Part shown: positions 1 through 8,923 of the stretch, in pieces
Layout of the letters: each line of letters begins with the position of its first letter
How positions within the stretch are numbered: the first letter of the stretch is position 1
Source of the DNA: Phytohabitans houttuyneae
GTDB taxonomy: Bacteria > Actinomycetota > Actinomycetes > Mycobacteriales > Micromonosporaceae
Length of the DNA stretch: 64,000 nt
Direction: 5' to 3'
Assembly (NCBI RefSeq): GCF_011764425.1
Contig: NZ_BLPF01000001.1
Span: 1-64,000, forward strand
Translations under genes and position numbers: made by a program
Notes under the pieces: generated by a model
What the model saw: only the letters and a program-made list of their open reading frames with translations
Databases searched by the model: none
What the model was told of the DNA's origin: nothing

Positions 1-27
1 CACGACGACGTTGAAGTGCTCAGTCAT
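1..27 (-). CDS. 5' end of an unidentified gene, possibly a flavin-dependent oxidoreductase (partial)
   Basis: An ATG at 25-27 on the minus strand opens a frame that reads MTEHFNVVV up to the window edge. It lies 14 bases after the secA2 stop, so it is probably the next gene of the same operon. The N-terminus resembles the starts of FAD-dependent disulfide oxidoreductases such as dihydrolipoyl dehydrogenase, which often begin M-x-E-H-F-D-V-V-V before the GxGxxG motif. Nine residues cannot establish this. Confidence 0.3.
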
Positions 28-41
28 ACGAAAAGGAAACC

Positions 42-2330
42 TCAGCGGGACGTCAGGCGCCGACCAACCGCCGAGATGAGCCGGTCCAGCTCGGAGCCGA
101 ACGGGTTGTCGTGCACCAGGTACGTCCAGGTCGCCGACGGCCGCACCAGTGTGGCCGCCTCCGGCTCCCAGTCCTCGGTGACCTCGATCGACTCGAAGGT
201 CTCCAGCGTCCGCTCCTCGATCTTCGGGAAGAGGTCGTTGAACGCGGGCACCGCCGAGCGGTGGAACTCGTCCAGCGGGTCGAGCCGCCCCAGCGCGCGC
301 AGGTGCACACCCTCGCGCACCTCGTTGAGCTCGGCCAGGTGCTCGGCCCACAGGCGGTCGAGGTGGTACAGCGCGATCGAGCGGCCCACCCGCGACAGCA
401 GCTCGTCGTCCAGCTCCTCGGTCTCCTCCGGGAAGCGGTCGCGCAGCAGGTCGGCGGCGACGTCGGTGGTGAGCAGGCGCTCGCGGCGCTCGGCCAGCGC
501 GATGCGCTGCTGCTCGATCACCACGCTGTACCGCCAGGTGTTGCGGTGGATCTCGTGGTTGACGCCCTCGGCGACGCGCTGGGCGTGCTCCACCGCGTAC
601 GTCACCGCGTCGTCCTGCACCTTGCCGTCCGCGTACATCTTCGGGGAGGCGGGGATCAGCTCGGGCGCGTGCCGGACGACGAGCTCGTCCTCAAGGCTCA
701 CGAAGAAGACCGAGCTGCCCGGGTCGCCCTGCCGGCCGGAGCGGCCGCGGAGCTGGTCGTCGACGCGGCGGCTGTCGTGGCGGCCGGAGCCGATGATGTA
801 GAGGCCGCCCAGCTCGGCGATGCGGTCGTAGTCGGCCTGGTCGCTGCCGCCGAGGCGGATGTCGACGCCGCGGCCGGCCATCTGGGTGGAGACGGTCACC
901 GCGCCGTGCGTGCCGGCCTCGGCGATGATCGCCGCCTCTTCCTCGTCGTTTTTGGCGTTGAGCACGACGCAGGGGATGCCGGCGGCGGTCAGACCGGTGG
1001 CGAGCTGCTCGGACTCCTTGACGTCGAGCGTGCCGACCAGCACCGGGCGGCCCGTCTCGTGGGCCTCGCGGATCTCCTCGATCAGCGCCTCGTCCTTCTC
1101 GGCCCGGGTGGCGTAGATGCGGTCCTCTTCGTCCACGCGGATGCAGGGCGTGTTCGGCGGGATGACCGCGACCTCGAGCTTGAAGAACTCGCGCAGCTCG
1201 TTGCCGACCAGCACCGCGGTGGCGGTCATGCCGCACAGCGTCTTGTACAGCGCGATGTACGCCTGCACGGTGATCGTGTCGAGCACCTCGCCCTCGGCGG
1301 TGGCGTTGAGCCCCTCCTTGGCCTCGACGGCCGCCTGGAGCCCGTCCGGCCAGCGGCGGCGCTGCGCCACCCGGCCGCGCATCTCGTCGACCAGCTCGAC
1401 CGCGCCGTTGCGCACGATGTAGTCGACGTCGCGGTGCAGCAGCGCCTCGGCGTGGAGGGCGACGTTGACGGCGGAGAGCTGCTCGACGTTCTCGTCCGCG
1501 TACAGGTCGATGCCGCCCAGCTTGGCCTCGACGGCCTGCAGGCCGCGGTCGGTGAGCGCGACCGACCGGCCGTCGTCGGCGATCTCGTAGTGGCGCTTGT
1601 TGACCAGGCCCTTGACCAGGGTGGCGGCCTGGTGCACCGGGTCCTGCTCGCCGGCCACGGTGCCGGCCAGCACCATCGGCACGCGGGCCTCGTCGATGAG
1701 GATGGAGTCGGCCTCGTCGACGATGCAGCAGGCCAGGTCGCGCTGCACCCGGTCGTCGATGTCGGTGACCAGCTGGTCGCGCAGGTAGTCGAAGCCGGCC
1801 TCGCTGACCGACACGTAGGTGACGTCGTTGCCGTAGGCGGCGCGGCGCTGGTCGCGGGTGGAGGACTCGGTGACCCAGCCGACGGTGAGGCCGAGCAGGC
1901 GGTACACCGGGGCCATCCAGAGGGCGTCGCGGCGGGCCAGGTAGTCGTTGACGGTGATCACGTGGACCGGGCCCTTGCCGCGGCGCACGTGCCCGTACGC
2001 GGCGATGGCGGCGGTCAGCGTCTTGCCCTCACCGGTGGCCATCTCGGCGACCTTGCCGGACAGCAGCGCCATCGCGCCGAGCAGCTGCACGTCGTACGGC
2101 GTCTGGTCGAGCCCGCGCCGGGCCGCCTCCCGCCCGTACGCACAGATGTCGACGTAGTCGGTGGCCTCGCCGGCCGCCTCGGTCAGCTCAGAGTCGCTGA
2201 GGTCGGCCAGCTCCTCCGCGCGACTACTGATCTTGGGGAGCAGCTTTTCCAGCGGGCCGAGGTCGACCGTCGTGCCCGGGCGCTGGAGGAAGCGCTGCAT
2301 CCTGCTTTTCAACCGCTGCGACACACCCAT
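42..2330 (-). CDS. secA2: Accessory Sec translocase ATPase SecA2
   Basis: This 762-residue protein is a SecA-type motor ATPase that energises export through SecYEG. The Walker A motif MATGEGKT lies near residues 97-104, a Walker B region IVDEAD near residue 205, and helicase-like motifs QMAGRGVDI and GRSGRQGDPG follow. A helical scaffold segment (near LYHLDRLWAEHL) is present, but the protein stops soon after it. It lacks the C-terminal linker and zinc-binding domain of housekeeping SecA and is about 150 residues shorter, which is the pattern of actinobacterial SecA2. The ATG at 2330 is preferred over an in-frame TTG three codons upstream. The gene follows the dehydrogenase gene by 18 bases and is probably co-transcribed with it. 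The substrates of this accessory pathway cannot be read from the sequence. Confidence 0.9.
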   Translation of the reverse strand: MGVSQRLKSRMQRFLQRPGTTVDLGPLEKLLPKISSRAEELADLSDSELTEAAGEATDYVDICAYGREAARRGLDQTPYDVQLLGAMALLSGKVAEMATGEGKTLTAAIAAYGHVRRGKGPVHVITVNDYLARRDALWMAPVYRLLGLTVGWVTESSTRDQRRAAYGNDVTYVSVSEAGFDYLRDQLVTDIDDRVQRDLACCIVDEADSILIDEARVPMVLAGTVAGEQDPVHQAATLVKGLVNKRHYEIADDGRSVALTDRGLQAVEAKLGGIDLYADENVEQLSAVNVALHAEALLHRDVDYIVRNGAVELVDEMRGRVAQRRRWPDGLQAAVEAKEGLNATAEGEVLDTITVQAYIALYKTLCGMTATAVLVGNELREFFKLEVAVIPPNTPCIRVDEEDRIYATRAEKDEALIEEIREAHETGRPVLVGTLDVKESEQLATGLTAAGIPCVVLNAKNDEEEAAIIAEAGTHGAVTVSTQMAGRGVDIRLGGSDQADYDRIAELGGLYIIGSGRHDSRRVDDQLRGRSGRQGDPGSSVFFVSLEDELVVRHAPELIPASPKMYADGKVQDDAVTYAVEHAQRVAEGVNHEIHRNTWRYSVVIEQQRIALAERRERLLTTDVAADLLRDRFPEETEELDDELLSRVGRSIALYHLDRLWAEHLAELNEVREGVHLRALGRLDPLDEFHRSAVPAFNDLFPKIEERTLETFESIEVTEDWEPEAATLVRPSATWTYLVHDNPFGSELDRLISAVGRRLTSR

Positions 2331-2348
2331 GGTGCGCAACGGTACTAT

Positions 2349-3437
2349 TCAAACTTCCAAGATCGTCGCCACCTCCTGCCGCGCACGCCGAGCGAGGTCG
2401 CGCAGCAGCTCAGGGCCCTTGTCGAACGGGACCACCGCGGTCACCACGTGCCGCATGATCCCCTCGCCGCACTCGCGGAGCATCGATATCGTCTCGCCGG
2501 AGAGCCGCTCGCGGTCCCAGGCGGCCGCCAGCCCGCGCGGGACGCGCCCGATCTGCGCGCAGCGCACCGAAAGTCCGTTGTGGTGAAACTCCTCCCCCAA
2601 CCGCACCTCCCCCGCCCCGCCCTGGTAGAACGCCAGATCGACCACCGTCCCCTGCGGCCGCAGCAGGCGCATCGCGAGGTGCAGCGCCGACGCCCGCCCC
2701 CGGCACTGGAAGACGACGTCCGCGCCACGGTCGCCCGGCCCCCGCCGCCACGCGCTCTTGACGGCGACCGCCGGGTCGCCGGCGGCCGGGTCCAGCACCG
2801 CACAACCGAGGGCCTCCGCGACCGCCCGGCGCCGCGACGTCTCATCGAGTACGAGCACCGACTCCGCGCCGTGGCGGACGGCGAACGCCGCGGTCAGCAG
2901 ACCGATCATGCCGGCGCCGATCACGGCGACACGCCGTCCCCGCACGCCGTCGCCGAGGTCGCGCACCGCCGGCCCGAAGGCGTCCGCCGCGGCGTGCAGC
3001 AGCCCGTTGGCGCAGATGGGGCCGGCGTGCGCCACGTAGACGCCCAGCATGGGGTCGAGGTCGGGCGGGAGTGGCACGAACCGGTCCACGAGCGGGTCGG
3101 CGAGGTAGCCGGTGCGGTGCCCGTACGCCATCGCGACGACCGTGCCCTCGGCGACCGCCGGCGTGGCCGACTCGGTGACCCGGCCGACCTCCATGTAGCC
3201 GAGGCGGGTCACCGGGTACCCCTGCGCCGGCTCGCCGTCGCGGAACAGCCCGAGGTCGGTGTCGAATCGCGCGGAGAGCATGGGGTTGGTGCCCTTGACG
3301 TAGCTCAGCTCGGTGCCCGCCGATACTCCACTGTAGAGCGTCGAGACGCGGAACGTGCCGCCCCGTACCGGCGCCGGCTCCTCCTCGACCATCTCGACCC
3401 GCTCGGGGCCGGCGACGACGATGACCCGGTCAGACAC
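2349..3437 (-). CDS. Medium-chain (zinc-type) dehydrogenase
   Basis: This 362-residue protein belongs to the medium-chain dehydrogenase/reductase superfamily. The N-terminal GroES-like half contains SGVSAGTEL, and the Rossmann motif VIGAGMIGLLTA begins near residue 170. The usual catalytic zinc cysteine (GxxxHExxG context) is not obvious. It is therefore closer to the sugar/polyol or BchC-like branch than to classical alcohol dehydrogenase. It starts with GTG and overlaps the upstream Gfo/Idh/MocA gene by 8 bases, so the two enzymes are translationally coupled and may act on the same sugar or inositol-like substrate. The substrate is unknown. Confidence 0.8.
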   Translation of the reverse strand: MSDRVIVVAGPERVEMVEEEPAPVRGGTFRVSTLYSGVSAGTELSYVKGTNPMLSARFDTDLGLFRDGEPAQGYPVTRLGYMEVGRVTESATPAVAEGTVVAMAYGHRTGYLADPLVDRFVPLPPDLDPMLGVYVAHAGPICANGLLHAAADAFGPAVRDLGDGVRGRRVAVIGAGMIGLLTAAFAVRHGAESVLVLDETSRRRAVAEALGCAVLDPAAGDPAVAVKSAWRRGPGDRGADVVFQCRGRASALHLAMRLLRPQGTVVDLAFYQGGAGEVRLGEEFHHNGLSVRCAQIGRVPRGLAAAWDRERLSGETISMLRECGEGIMRHVVTAVVPFDKGPELLRDLARRARQEVATILEV

Positions 3438-4383
3438 CGACGGCCTCCCCGATCACCGCCGAGCGGGCGACGGCCGCGGCGAGACGGTGGGTGCGCAGCG
3501 CCTCGGCGTACGGCACCCGCACGTCGTCGGCCACACCCAGCACCGCGTCGACGAACGCCCGGTCCACCGCCACCCGCGCCGCGGCCGGGTCGCCGGGGTA
3601 GCGGTGCTCGGCCTCCCCGTCCCGTACCAGAAGGCCGTCCTCGCCCACCGAGATGGCGAGGCCGTCCGCGAAGACCTCGACCGAGGCCCGGTGTTTCCAC
3701 CCCAGCACGCAGGTCGTGGTCAGCGTGCCCGGCGCGCCGCTCTCGAACCGCAGCATGGCGGCGGTGGCGGCGTCCACGTCGGCACCCTCCACCGCCGGCC
3801 GGCCGCCGCCCACCGCGTGCACCTGCGCGACCTCGCCCGCCAGCAGCCGCATGACGTCGAGGACGTGCGGGGCCTGCTCGACCACCGGCCCGCCGGAGGA
3901 CTCCCGCCGCACCCACCAGTCGACCGGCGGCACCTTGTCCAGCCAGCTGCCGGTGACCAGGCGCACCTCGCGGCCGGCGAGCAGCGCGCGGGCCCGTTCG
4001 ACGGCGTCCAGGTACCGCCAGTGCAGCCCCACGGCGGTCACCACCCGCTCGGCGAGCGGCGCGATCCGCTCGGCGGTGGCGAGGTCGACGGCGAGCGGCT
4101 TCTCCACGAACATCGGCAGCCCCGCCGCCAGCACCGCCTCCTCGGCCGGGCCGTGCGCGAAGGGCGGCACGCAGACGTACACGGCGTCGGGCTCGGCGTC
4201 GACCACCGCGGCCACGTCCGGGTACGCGAGCGCGCCGTACTCGGCGGCGAGGGCGCCGGCCGCGTCGGGCACCACGTCGGTCACACCCACCAGGCGCACG
4301 TCGGAGAATCCGGCCAGGACGCTCGCGTGCCGCCGGGCCACATTGCCCGCCCCTACGATCGCAATGGCGCACCTTGTACCCAT
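3430..4383 (-). CDS. Gfo/Idh/MocA family oxidoreductase
   Basis: This predicted 317-residue NAD(P)-dependent sugar or inositol oxidoreductase has an N-terminal Rossmann fold with IVGAGNVARRH (residues 9-19). It also has the family motif EKP at 94-96 and a C-terminal alpha/beta domain with EQAPH supplying the expected active-site histidine. I chose the ATG at 4383 because it sits directly before the first beta strand; an in-frame upstream start would add 23 residues of poor character. It is the first gene of a minus-strand run continuing into the dehydrogenase and secA2. It diverges from gpgS across 67 bases that must hold both promoters. The substrate cannot be inferred. Confidence 0.88.
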   Translation of the reverse strand: MGTRCAIAIVGAGNVARRHASVLAGFSDVRLVGVTDVVPDAAGALAAEYGALAYPDVAAVVDAEPDAVYVCVPPFAHGPAEEAVLAAGLPMFVEKPLAVDLATAERIAPLAERVVTAVGLHWRYLDAVERARALLAGREVRLVTGSWLDKVPPVDWWVRRESSGGPVVEQAPHVLDVMRLLAGEVAQVHAVGGGRPAVEGADVDAATAAMLRFESGAPGTLTTTCVLGWKHRASVEVFADGLAISVGEDGLLVRDGEAEHRYPGDPAAARVAVDRAFVDAVLGVADDVRVPYAEALRTHRLAAAVARSAVIGEAVGV

Positions 4384-4450
4384 TTGTTGTGGCTCCCAAC
4401 GCCGATCTTTCGCCGCGGTTGGATACCCGATCTTTGGGAAACCACGCGCC

Positions 4451-5440
4451 ATGTGGCATCCGCTTTCGGTGAGCCCTGTGGTGGAGGCTTGGTCCGCTTA
4501 CCGGACCAGCACCGCGAGACAGTGGAAATCCCGAGATCTGGTCCGGGCCAAAGGGTCCAGCGCGGTATCCGTCGTGCTGCCTGCCCGCAACGAACAGGAA
4601 ACGGTCGGTGAGATCGTCCGTACGATCCGCCGGCACCTCGTCGAGCGCCTCCCGCTCGTCGACGAGGTCATCGTCGTCGACTCCCGCTCCTGCGACGCGA
4701 CCGCGCGCGTCGCGGGCGAGGCCGGCGCGCGCGTCGTCGACCAGGACCAGCTGACACGGGGCCTGCCCCGCCTGGAGGGCAAGGGCGACGCGCTGTGGGC
4801 CGGCCTCGCCGCCGCACGCGGGGACATCGTGGCGTTCATCGACGCCGACCTGCGCGAGTTCCAGCCGCACTTCGTCACCGGGCTGCTCGGCCCCCTGCTC
4901 ACCGATCCCTCCGTCGTCTACGTCAAAGGCTTCTACCACCGCCCCCTGGAATCCTCCGCCGACACCGAACGTGACGGCGGCGGCCGGGTCACCGAGCTCA
5001 TGGCCCGCCCGCTGCTCAACCTCTGCTGGCCTGAGCTGGCCGGTTTCGTACAGCCCCTCGCCGGCGAGTACGCCGGCCGCCGCGACGTGCTCGAACAGCT
5101 CCCCTTCGTCTCCGGGTACGGCGTCGAGCTGGCCATGCTCATCGACCTGCTGGAGACCGTCGGCCTGGACGCGCTCGCCCAGGTGGACCTCGGCGAGCGC
5201 CACCACCGCCACCAGAGCACCGAGGCGCTCGGGCGGATGTCCGCGCAGATCCTCTACACCGCGTGGTCCCGCCTGCACCGCCAGGGCATCGTGCCCGACC
5301 CCGAGCCGCCGTCGGGCGCGCTGACCCAGTTCCGGCGCGGTGGTGCGCAGGCGCTGCCGGGGCTGGACCGCGAGGTCGTCGTGCACGACGTCGCGGTCAG
5401 TGAGCGTCCGCCGCTGGCCCAGCTGCGGGTCGTCTCGTGA
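4451..5440 (+). CDS. gpgS: Glucosyl-3-phosphoglycerate synthase (GT81)
   Basis: This 329-residue GT-A fold glycosyltransferase has VSVVLPARNEQE at 39-50, the nucleotide-sugar contact GKGDALW at 110-116 and the metal-binding DAD at 131-133. It also has conserved GGGRVTELMARPLL and QPLAGEYAGRR blocks matching mycobacterial GpgS along its length. In that family the enzyme transfers glucose from a nucleotide donor to 3-phosphoglycerate. This is the first step towards glucosylglycerate and methylglucose lipopolysaccharides. The ATG at 4451 gives a length typical of the family; in-frame GTG codons slightly downstream are alternatives. Its stop overlaps the next glycosyltransferase start by 4 bases. 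Confidence 0.93.
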   Translation: MWHPLSVSPVVEAWSAYRTSTARQWKSRDLVRAKGSSAVSVVLPARNEQETVGEIVRTIRRHLVERLPLVDEVIVVDSRSCDATARVAGEAGARVVDQDQLTRGLPRLEGKGDALWAGLAAARGDIVAFIDADLREFQPHFVTGLLGPLLTDPSVVYVKGFYHRPLESSADTERDGGGRVTELMARPLLNLCWPELAGFVQPLAGEYAGRRDVLEQLPFVSGYGVELAMLIDLLETVGLDALAQVDLGERHHRHQSTEALGRMSAQILYTAWSRLHRQGIVPDPEPPSGALTQFRRGGAQALPGLDREVVVHDVAVSERPPLAQLRVVS

Positions 5441-6558
5441 AGGTCATGATGAACGCCGGCCCGTGGCTGTCCGTACCGCCGGACGGCTACGGCGGCATCG
5501 AGAACATCGTCGCCACGCTCGTGCCCCCGCTGCGCGAGCTGGGCGTCGAGGTGGTGCTCGCCAGCGTCGGTACCTCCACATTGGACGTGGACGGCCTCGT
5601 CACGGTCTTCCCGGAGGGGCAGTTCCGGCAGCTGCAACGCCCGTACAACCAGGTCAACGGCGTCGTGCCGGCGCACCAGCACGCGGTCGTGCGCGCGGTG
5701 CGCGAGCGCGGCGACATCGACCTGGTGCACGATCACGTGGAGGCGGCGGGGCTGGCCACGCTCGCCGCGCTCGGCCCGGACGACCCGCCGGTGCTGCACA
5801 CGCTGCACTGGGACCTGCACAAGCACCCCGAGCTGTACGGCACGTTCGACGGCGGCGGGCGGGTGTGGGTCAACGGCGTCTCCGCGGACCAGGTGTCCCG
5901 CGCGCCGGAGGCGTTGCGGGCGCACGCGATCGGCCACGTGTACCTGGCCACCCCGCTCGCCGAGGGCGCCGACCGGCGGCAGCCGCCGCAGAAGGGCGAC
6001 CACGTGGTGATCCTCGGCCGGATCACGCCCGGCAAGGGGCAGGACGTCGGCGTGCGGCTGGCCCACGAGCACGGCTTCGACCTCGTCCTCGCGGGGCCGG
6101 TGGGTCCGTACCACTCCCCCGCGGACCTGGCCGCCGTGTCCACTTCGGACAACCCCGACGTGGCGTACTACCGGGACAAGGTCGAGCCCTATGTGGACGG
6201 TGACCGGGTCCGCTGGCTCGGCACGGTACGCCCGCCGGCCCGCGACGACCTCGTGGCGAGCGCGCGGGCGGTGCTGGCGCCGCTGCGGTGGTCGGAGCCG
6301 GGCGGCACGTTCGTGGTCGAGGCGCTCGCGCTCGGCACCCCGGTCGTCGGCCTGTCGATGGGCTGCCTGCCCGAGCTTGTCGACCACGGCCGTACCGGCT
6401 TCCTGACCGAGGACGACGGCGAGCTGCCCGACCTGCTGGAGGCGGCGACGAAGCTGGACCCCGCCGAGTGCATGCGGGAGGCCGCCACCCGCTTCACGCC
6501 CGCGATGATGGCGGCCCGCTACCTGGAGCTCTACCGCACGGTGCTCGCGTCGGTGTAA
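5437..6558 (+). CDS. Glycosyltransferase family 4 protein
   Basis: This 373-residue GT-B fold retaining glycosyltransferase has an N-terminal acceptor domain beginning with a glycine-rich loop GYGGIE (residues 18-23). Its C-terminal donor domain carries EPGGTFVVEALALGTPVV from about residue 287, which contains the paired glutamates of the GT4 family. The GTG start overlaps the gpgS stop (GTGA), indicating translational coupling. Its acceptor may therefore be a glucosylglycerate-type product, but this rests only on location. Its 3' end overlaps the convergent baeRF2-like gene by 28 bases. Confidence 0.85.
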   Translation: MKVMMNAGPWLSVPPDGYGGIENIVATLVPPLRELGVEVVLASVGTSTLDVDGLVTVFPEGQFRQLQRPYNQVNGVVPAHQHAVVRAVRERGDIDLVHDHVEAAGLATLAALGPDDPPVLHTLHWDLHKHPELYGTFDGGGRVWVNGVSADQVSRAPEALRAHAIGHVYLATPLAEGADRRQPPQKGDHVVILGRITPGKGQDVGVRLAHEHGFDLVLAGPVGPYHSPADLAAVSTSDNPDVAYYRDKVEPYVDGDRVRWLGTVRPPARDDLVASARAVLAPLRWSEPGGTFVVEALALGTPVVGLSMGCLPELVDHGRTGFLTEDDGELPDLLEAATKLDPAECMREAATRFTPAMMAARYLELYRTVLASV

Positions 6559-7652
6559 CGCAGCACCGCGCCGACACCGTGTCGCAGGTCCGCGTCGTCG
6601 GGGCCGACCAGCACCAGGTCGGCCCCGGCACCGGCCACGGCACGGACGAGGGCGGCGTCGGCGCGTACCCGCACCGGCTCCTCCACGCCCATCCCGCGCA
6701 GCTGCGCCGGGTCGACCGCGACCTGCGCCGCCTCCGGCCCGATCCACAGCTCGTCGGTCGACGACGGGTCGTCCACGATCAGCATCGCCTCGACCTGCTC
6801 GCGCTGCAGCGCGGTGACGACCGCGGCGAGCCCGTTGCCGACGCCCGCCTGCGCGCCGAAGCGGTCCACGGCGTCCCGGGTACGCCGGTCCGCCACCTCC
6901 GCCACCGCGATCGTCGTCGCGTCGTCCAGCGGCTCGGGGTCGGCGCCGTCGGCCCGGGTGCCGGCGTCGGTCACCACCGCACGTTCGCGCCACCGCTTGG
7001 GCAGCTGCTCCAGCAGGAGCTGCCGGGCCCGCACGTCGCCGGCCAGGACCAGCACGTCCGGCCCCATCGCGTCGGCGAGGTCCGCGGTGGCGGCGGCCAC
7101 GTCGCCCGTGTTGCGCCGCCACGAGGTCTCGGCCTCGCGCTGGTACCGCGCCTGCGACCAGCCACCCGGCTTGACCTTGCGGATCGGGTACGACTCACGC
7201 CCCCGCACGGTCTCGCTCGCGGTGGGACGCACCCCGCCCGCGTCGAACGCGGTCACCTCGCCGCCGGTACGGTCCGCGACCACGCGCAGCCACCCGACCT
7301 CCTCGCCGCGCTGGGCGACGAGGGGCATCGAGTGTGGCAGGACGCCGTAGCGGGCAAGGTCGACGCGGGGACGCGTGGGCAGGCGCTCGACGGTCACGTC
7401 GTCCGGGGCGGCCTCGGAGGCGAACATCGCGATCCCGCGGCGGTCAGGCTCGGCCGGTACCCCGTCCAGGGCCTGGTCCATCGCGGCGAGGACGGCGGGG
7501 CCCACGCCCTGGCCGGCGAGGCTCTCCCGCAGCCCACGCCAGCGCAGGCCCAACGCCCGCGCGGCGTCCGCGGTGTCCGGGGTGGCGTCCATGTAGGCCG
7601 ACGCCCACGGCCCGGGATGCGAGTAGAGCGGGCGCAGGAATGAGAGATCCAT
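6531..7652 (-). CDS. Vms1/eRF1-like baeRF2 family protein (Rv2629-like)
   Basis: This 373-residue protein resembles M. tuberculosis Rv2629 along its length, including the N-terminal FLRPLYSHPGPWASAYMD block, central SYPIRKVKPGGW and the C-terminal HGVGAVLRYTD. The family has been described computationally as bacterial members of the archaeo-eukaryotic release-factor (eRF1/Vms1) fold, suggesting a role at the ribosome, perhaps in rescue or hibernation. No universal GGQ release motif is visible. The ATG at 7652 matches the family start. An in-frame ATG at 7670 is an alternative. The function in this organism is not established. Confidence 0.75.
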   Translation of the reverse strand: MDLSFLRPLYSHPGPWASAYMDATPDTADAARALGLRWRGLRESLAGQGVGPAVLAAMDQALDGVPAEPDRRGIAMFASEAAPDDVTVERLPTRPRVDLARYGVLPHSMPLVAQRGEEVGWLRVVADRTGGEVTAFDAGGVRPTASETVRGRESYPIRKVKPGGWSQARYQREAETSWRRNTGDVAAATADLADAMGPDVLVLAGDVRARQLLLEQLPKRWRERAVVTDAGTRADGADPEPLDDATTIAVAEVADRRTRDAVDRFGAQAGVGNGLAAVVTALQREQVEAMLIVDDPSSTDELWIGPEAAQVAVDPAQLRGMGVEEPVRVRADAALVRAVAGAGADLVLVGPDDADLRHGVGAVLRYTDASTVR

Positions 7653-7763
7653 AGCGTGGCCATACCCCATGAGAAGGCATTCACTCACCCGCCGCCCTCT
7701 CGTGAGAATGCGCGTTTGTCGATACGCTGAGTACTTGCGCGATAAACAATCGGTAGGACTCTC

Positions 7764-8312
7764 ATGACCTGGGACCGGGAGCTCTTCCCCGACCCCGTGG
7801 CGCGCCGGCAAGGCCCGATCATCAACGGGCACGTGGTGAAGCTGGAGGGCGGCTACTCCCGCGAGATCAAGGTGGGCCAGCCCATCCTTGTCGCGGTGCT
7901 GGCGGCCGCCGGCGTGGCCCGCCTGCTCTCCAAGGTGGTCCTGGCCGTCCTGCGCGCCGGTTCCGGCGCCGGCGGCGGGCGCAAGTGGAAAGAGCTGAAA
8001 AAGGGCCCCGAATACCTCGTCACCCCGATGCGAATCCGCGCCACCGACGGCGTCCTGTGCGAAATGGAAATCCACGGCCACCTGCCGCAAAGCGCGCTGG
8101 AACCCCGCGACCACGTGCAGGTGACCGTTCGCCGCCAGAAGGACCCGGACCTCCCACCCCGCGTCGAACGGATCGTCAACCTGACGACCGCCCAACTGCT
8201 GACCCCGCGCACGCCGACGCTCTGGTCCCACCTGGGCCCCGCCCTGCTCACCCAGGCCGTGTTGGGCATCGTCGTCTTCACCGTGGTAGCGGGGTGCACC
8301 GCCCTGACCTGA
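7764..8312 (+). CDS. Hypothetical membrane-associated protein
   Basis: I do not recognise this 182-residue protein. A hydrophobic stretch at about residues 38-64 and a strongly hydrophobic C-terminal segment at about 157-178, ending near GCTALT, suggest one or two membrane spans. The soluble segment between is basic and contains the phrase RATDGVLCEMEIHGHL. It diverges from the baeRF2-like gene across about 110 bases and ends 12 bases before the convergent deaminase stop. Base composition matches its neighbours. No domain can be assigned. Confidence 0.6.
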   Translation: MTWDRELFPDPVARRQGPIINGHVVKLEGGYSREIKVGQPILVAVLAAAGVARLLSKVVLAVLRAGSGAGGGRKWKELKKGPEYLVTPMRIRATDGVLCEMEIHGHLPQSALEPRDHVQVTVRRQKDPDLPPRVERIVNLTTAQLLTPRTPTLWSHLGPALLTQAVLGIVVFTVVAGCTALT

Positions 8313-8324
8313 CCAGCGACGTCC

Positions 8325-8831
8325 CTACAACTTCGGGACCAGCGGTCCCGGCAGCCGCTCGGCCCAGTCGCGCAACACGTCGACCGCTTGAGCCTGAGAC
8401 GTCGGGCCGGCGAAGTCCGCACGCAAAGATCGCCGTTCGCTCGGGACGCCGAGCTCCCGGTAGAACTGAAGGTCCTCGAAGCCGTAGGTGGCGACGTCAT
8501 GGCTGGTGGCACCGAAGACGACGCGGGGAACGCGGGCCCAGTAGCACGCGGCGAGACACATCGGACAGGGCTCGCTGCTCGAGTACATCACCCCATCTTC
8601 GAAGAGATGACGCCCCAACGTGCTGCCTGCGTGGCGTAAAGCCATGACCTCGGCATGCGCGGTGGGATCGCGCAGCTCCATGACGCTGCTCGTGCCTTCC
8701 CCCACGATCTCGCCGGCCACGACCACCACGGCGCCGAAGGGCGTCTTGCCCTCCAGCTCTAGCGCCTGGCGGGAAATCTCGATCGCGCGCGCGAGAAACT
8801 GCCGATCGGTGACACCGAGCGCGTCAGGCAT
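8325..8831 (-). CDS. Nucleoside/guanine deaminase-like protein
   Basis: This 168-residue protein has the cytidine-deaminase-fold zinc site. H59-A60-E61 supplies a zinc ligand and the general acid/base, and PCPMC at 88-92 supplies the two cysteines. The extended PCPMCLAACYWAR block resembles guanine deaminases of the Bacillus GuaD type more than TadA, though either assignment is possible. It would hydrolytically deaminate a purine base or nucleoside. It appears monocistronic: 92 bases separate its start from the next minus-strand gene upstream. Confidence 0.82.
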   Translation of the reverse strand: MPDALGVTDRQFLARAIEISRQALELEGKTPFGAVVVVAGEIVGEGTSSVMELRDPTAHAEVMALRHAGSTLGRHLFEDGVMYSSSEPCPMCLAACYWARVPRVVFGATSHDVATYGFEDLQFYRELGVPSERRSLRADFAGPTSQAQAVDVLRDWAERLPGPLVPKL

Positions 8832-8923
8832 CAGGCCAACCCTCTCTGGACGACACGACGGGGGCGACCCACGGGATACATCGCGATCTTACGTGCGATC
8901 CGCGCACCACTGCCGCTGGGCGT

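Noticed and set aside
111-3854. Very long open frames opposite the first genes (over 1000 codons)
   Set aside because: They are antisense to secA2 and the dehydrogenases, consist of Arg/Val/His-rich strings without domains, and arise from the third-position GC bias.
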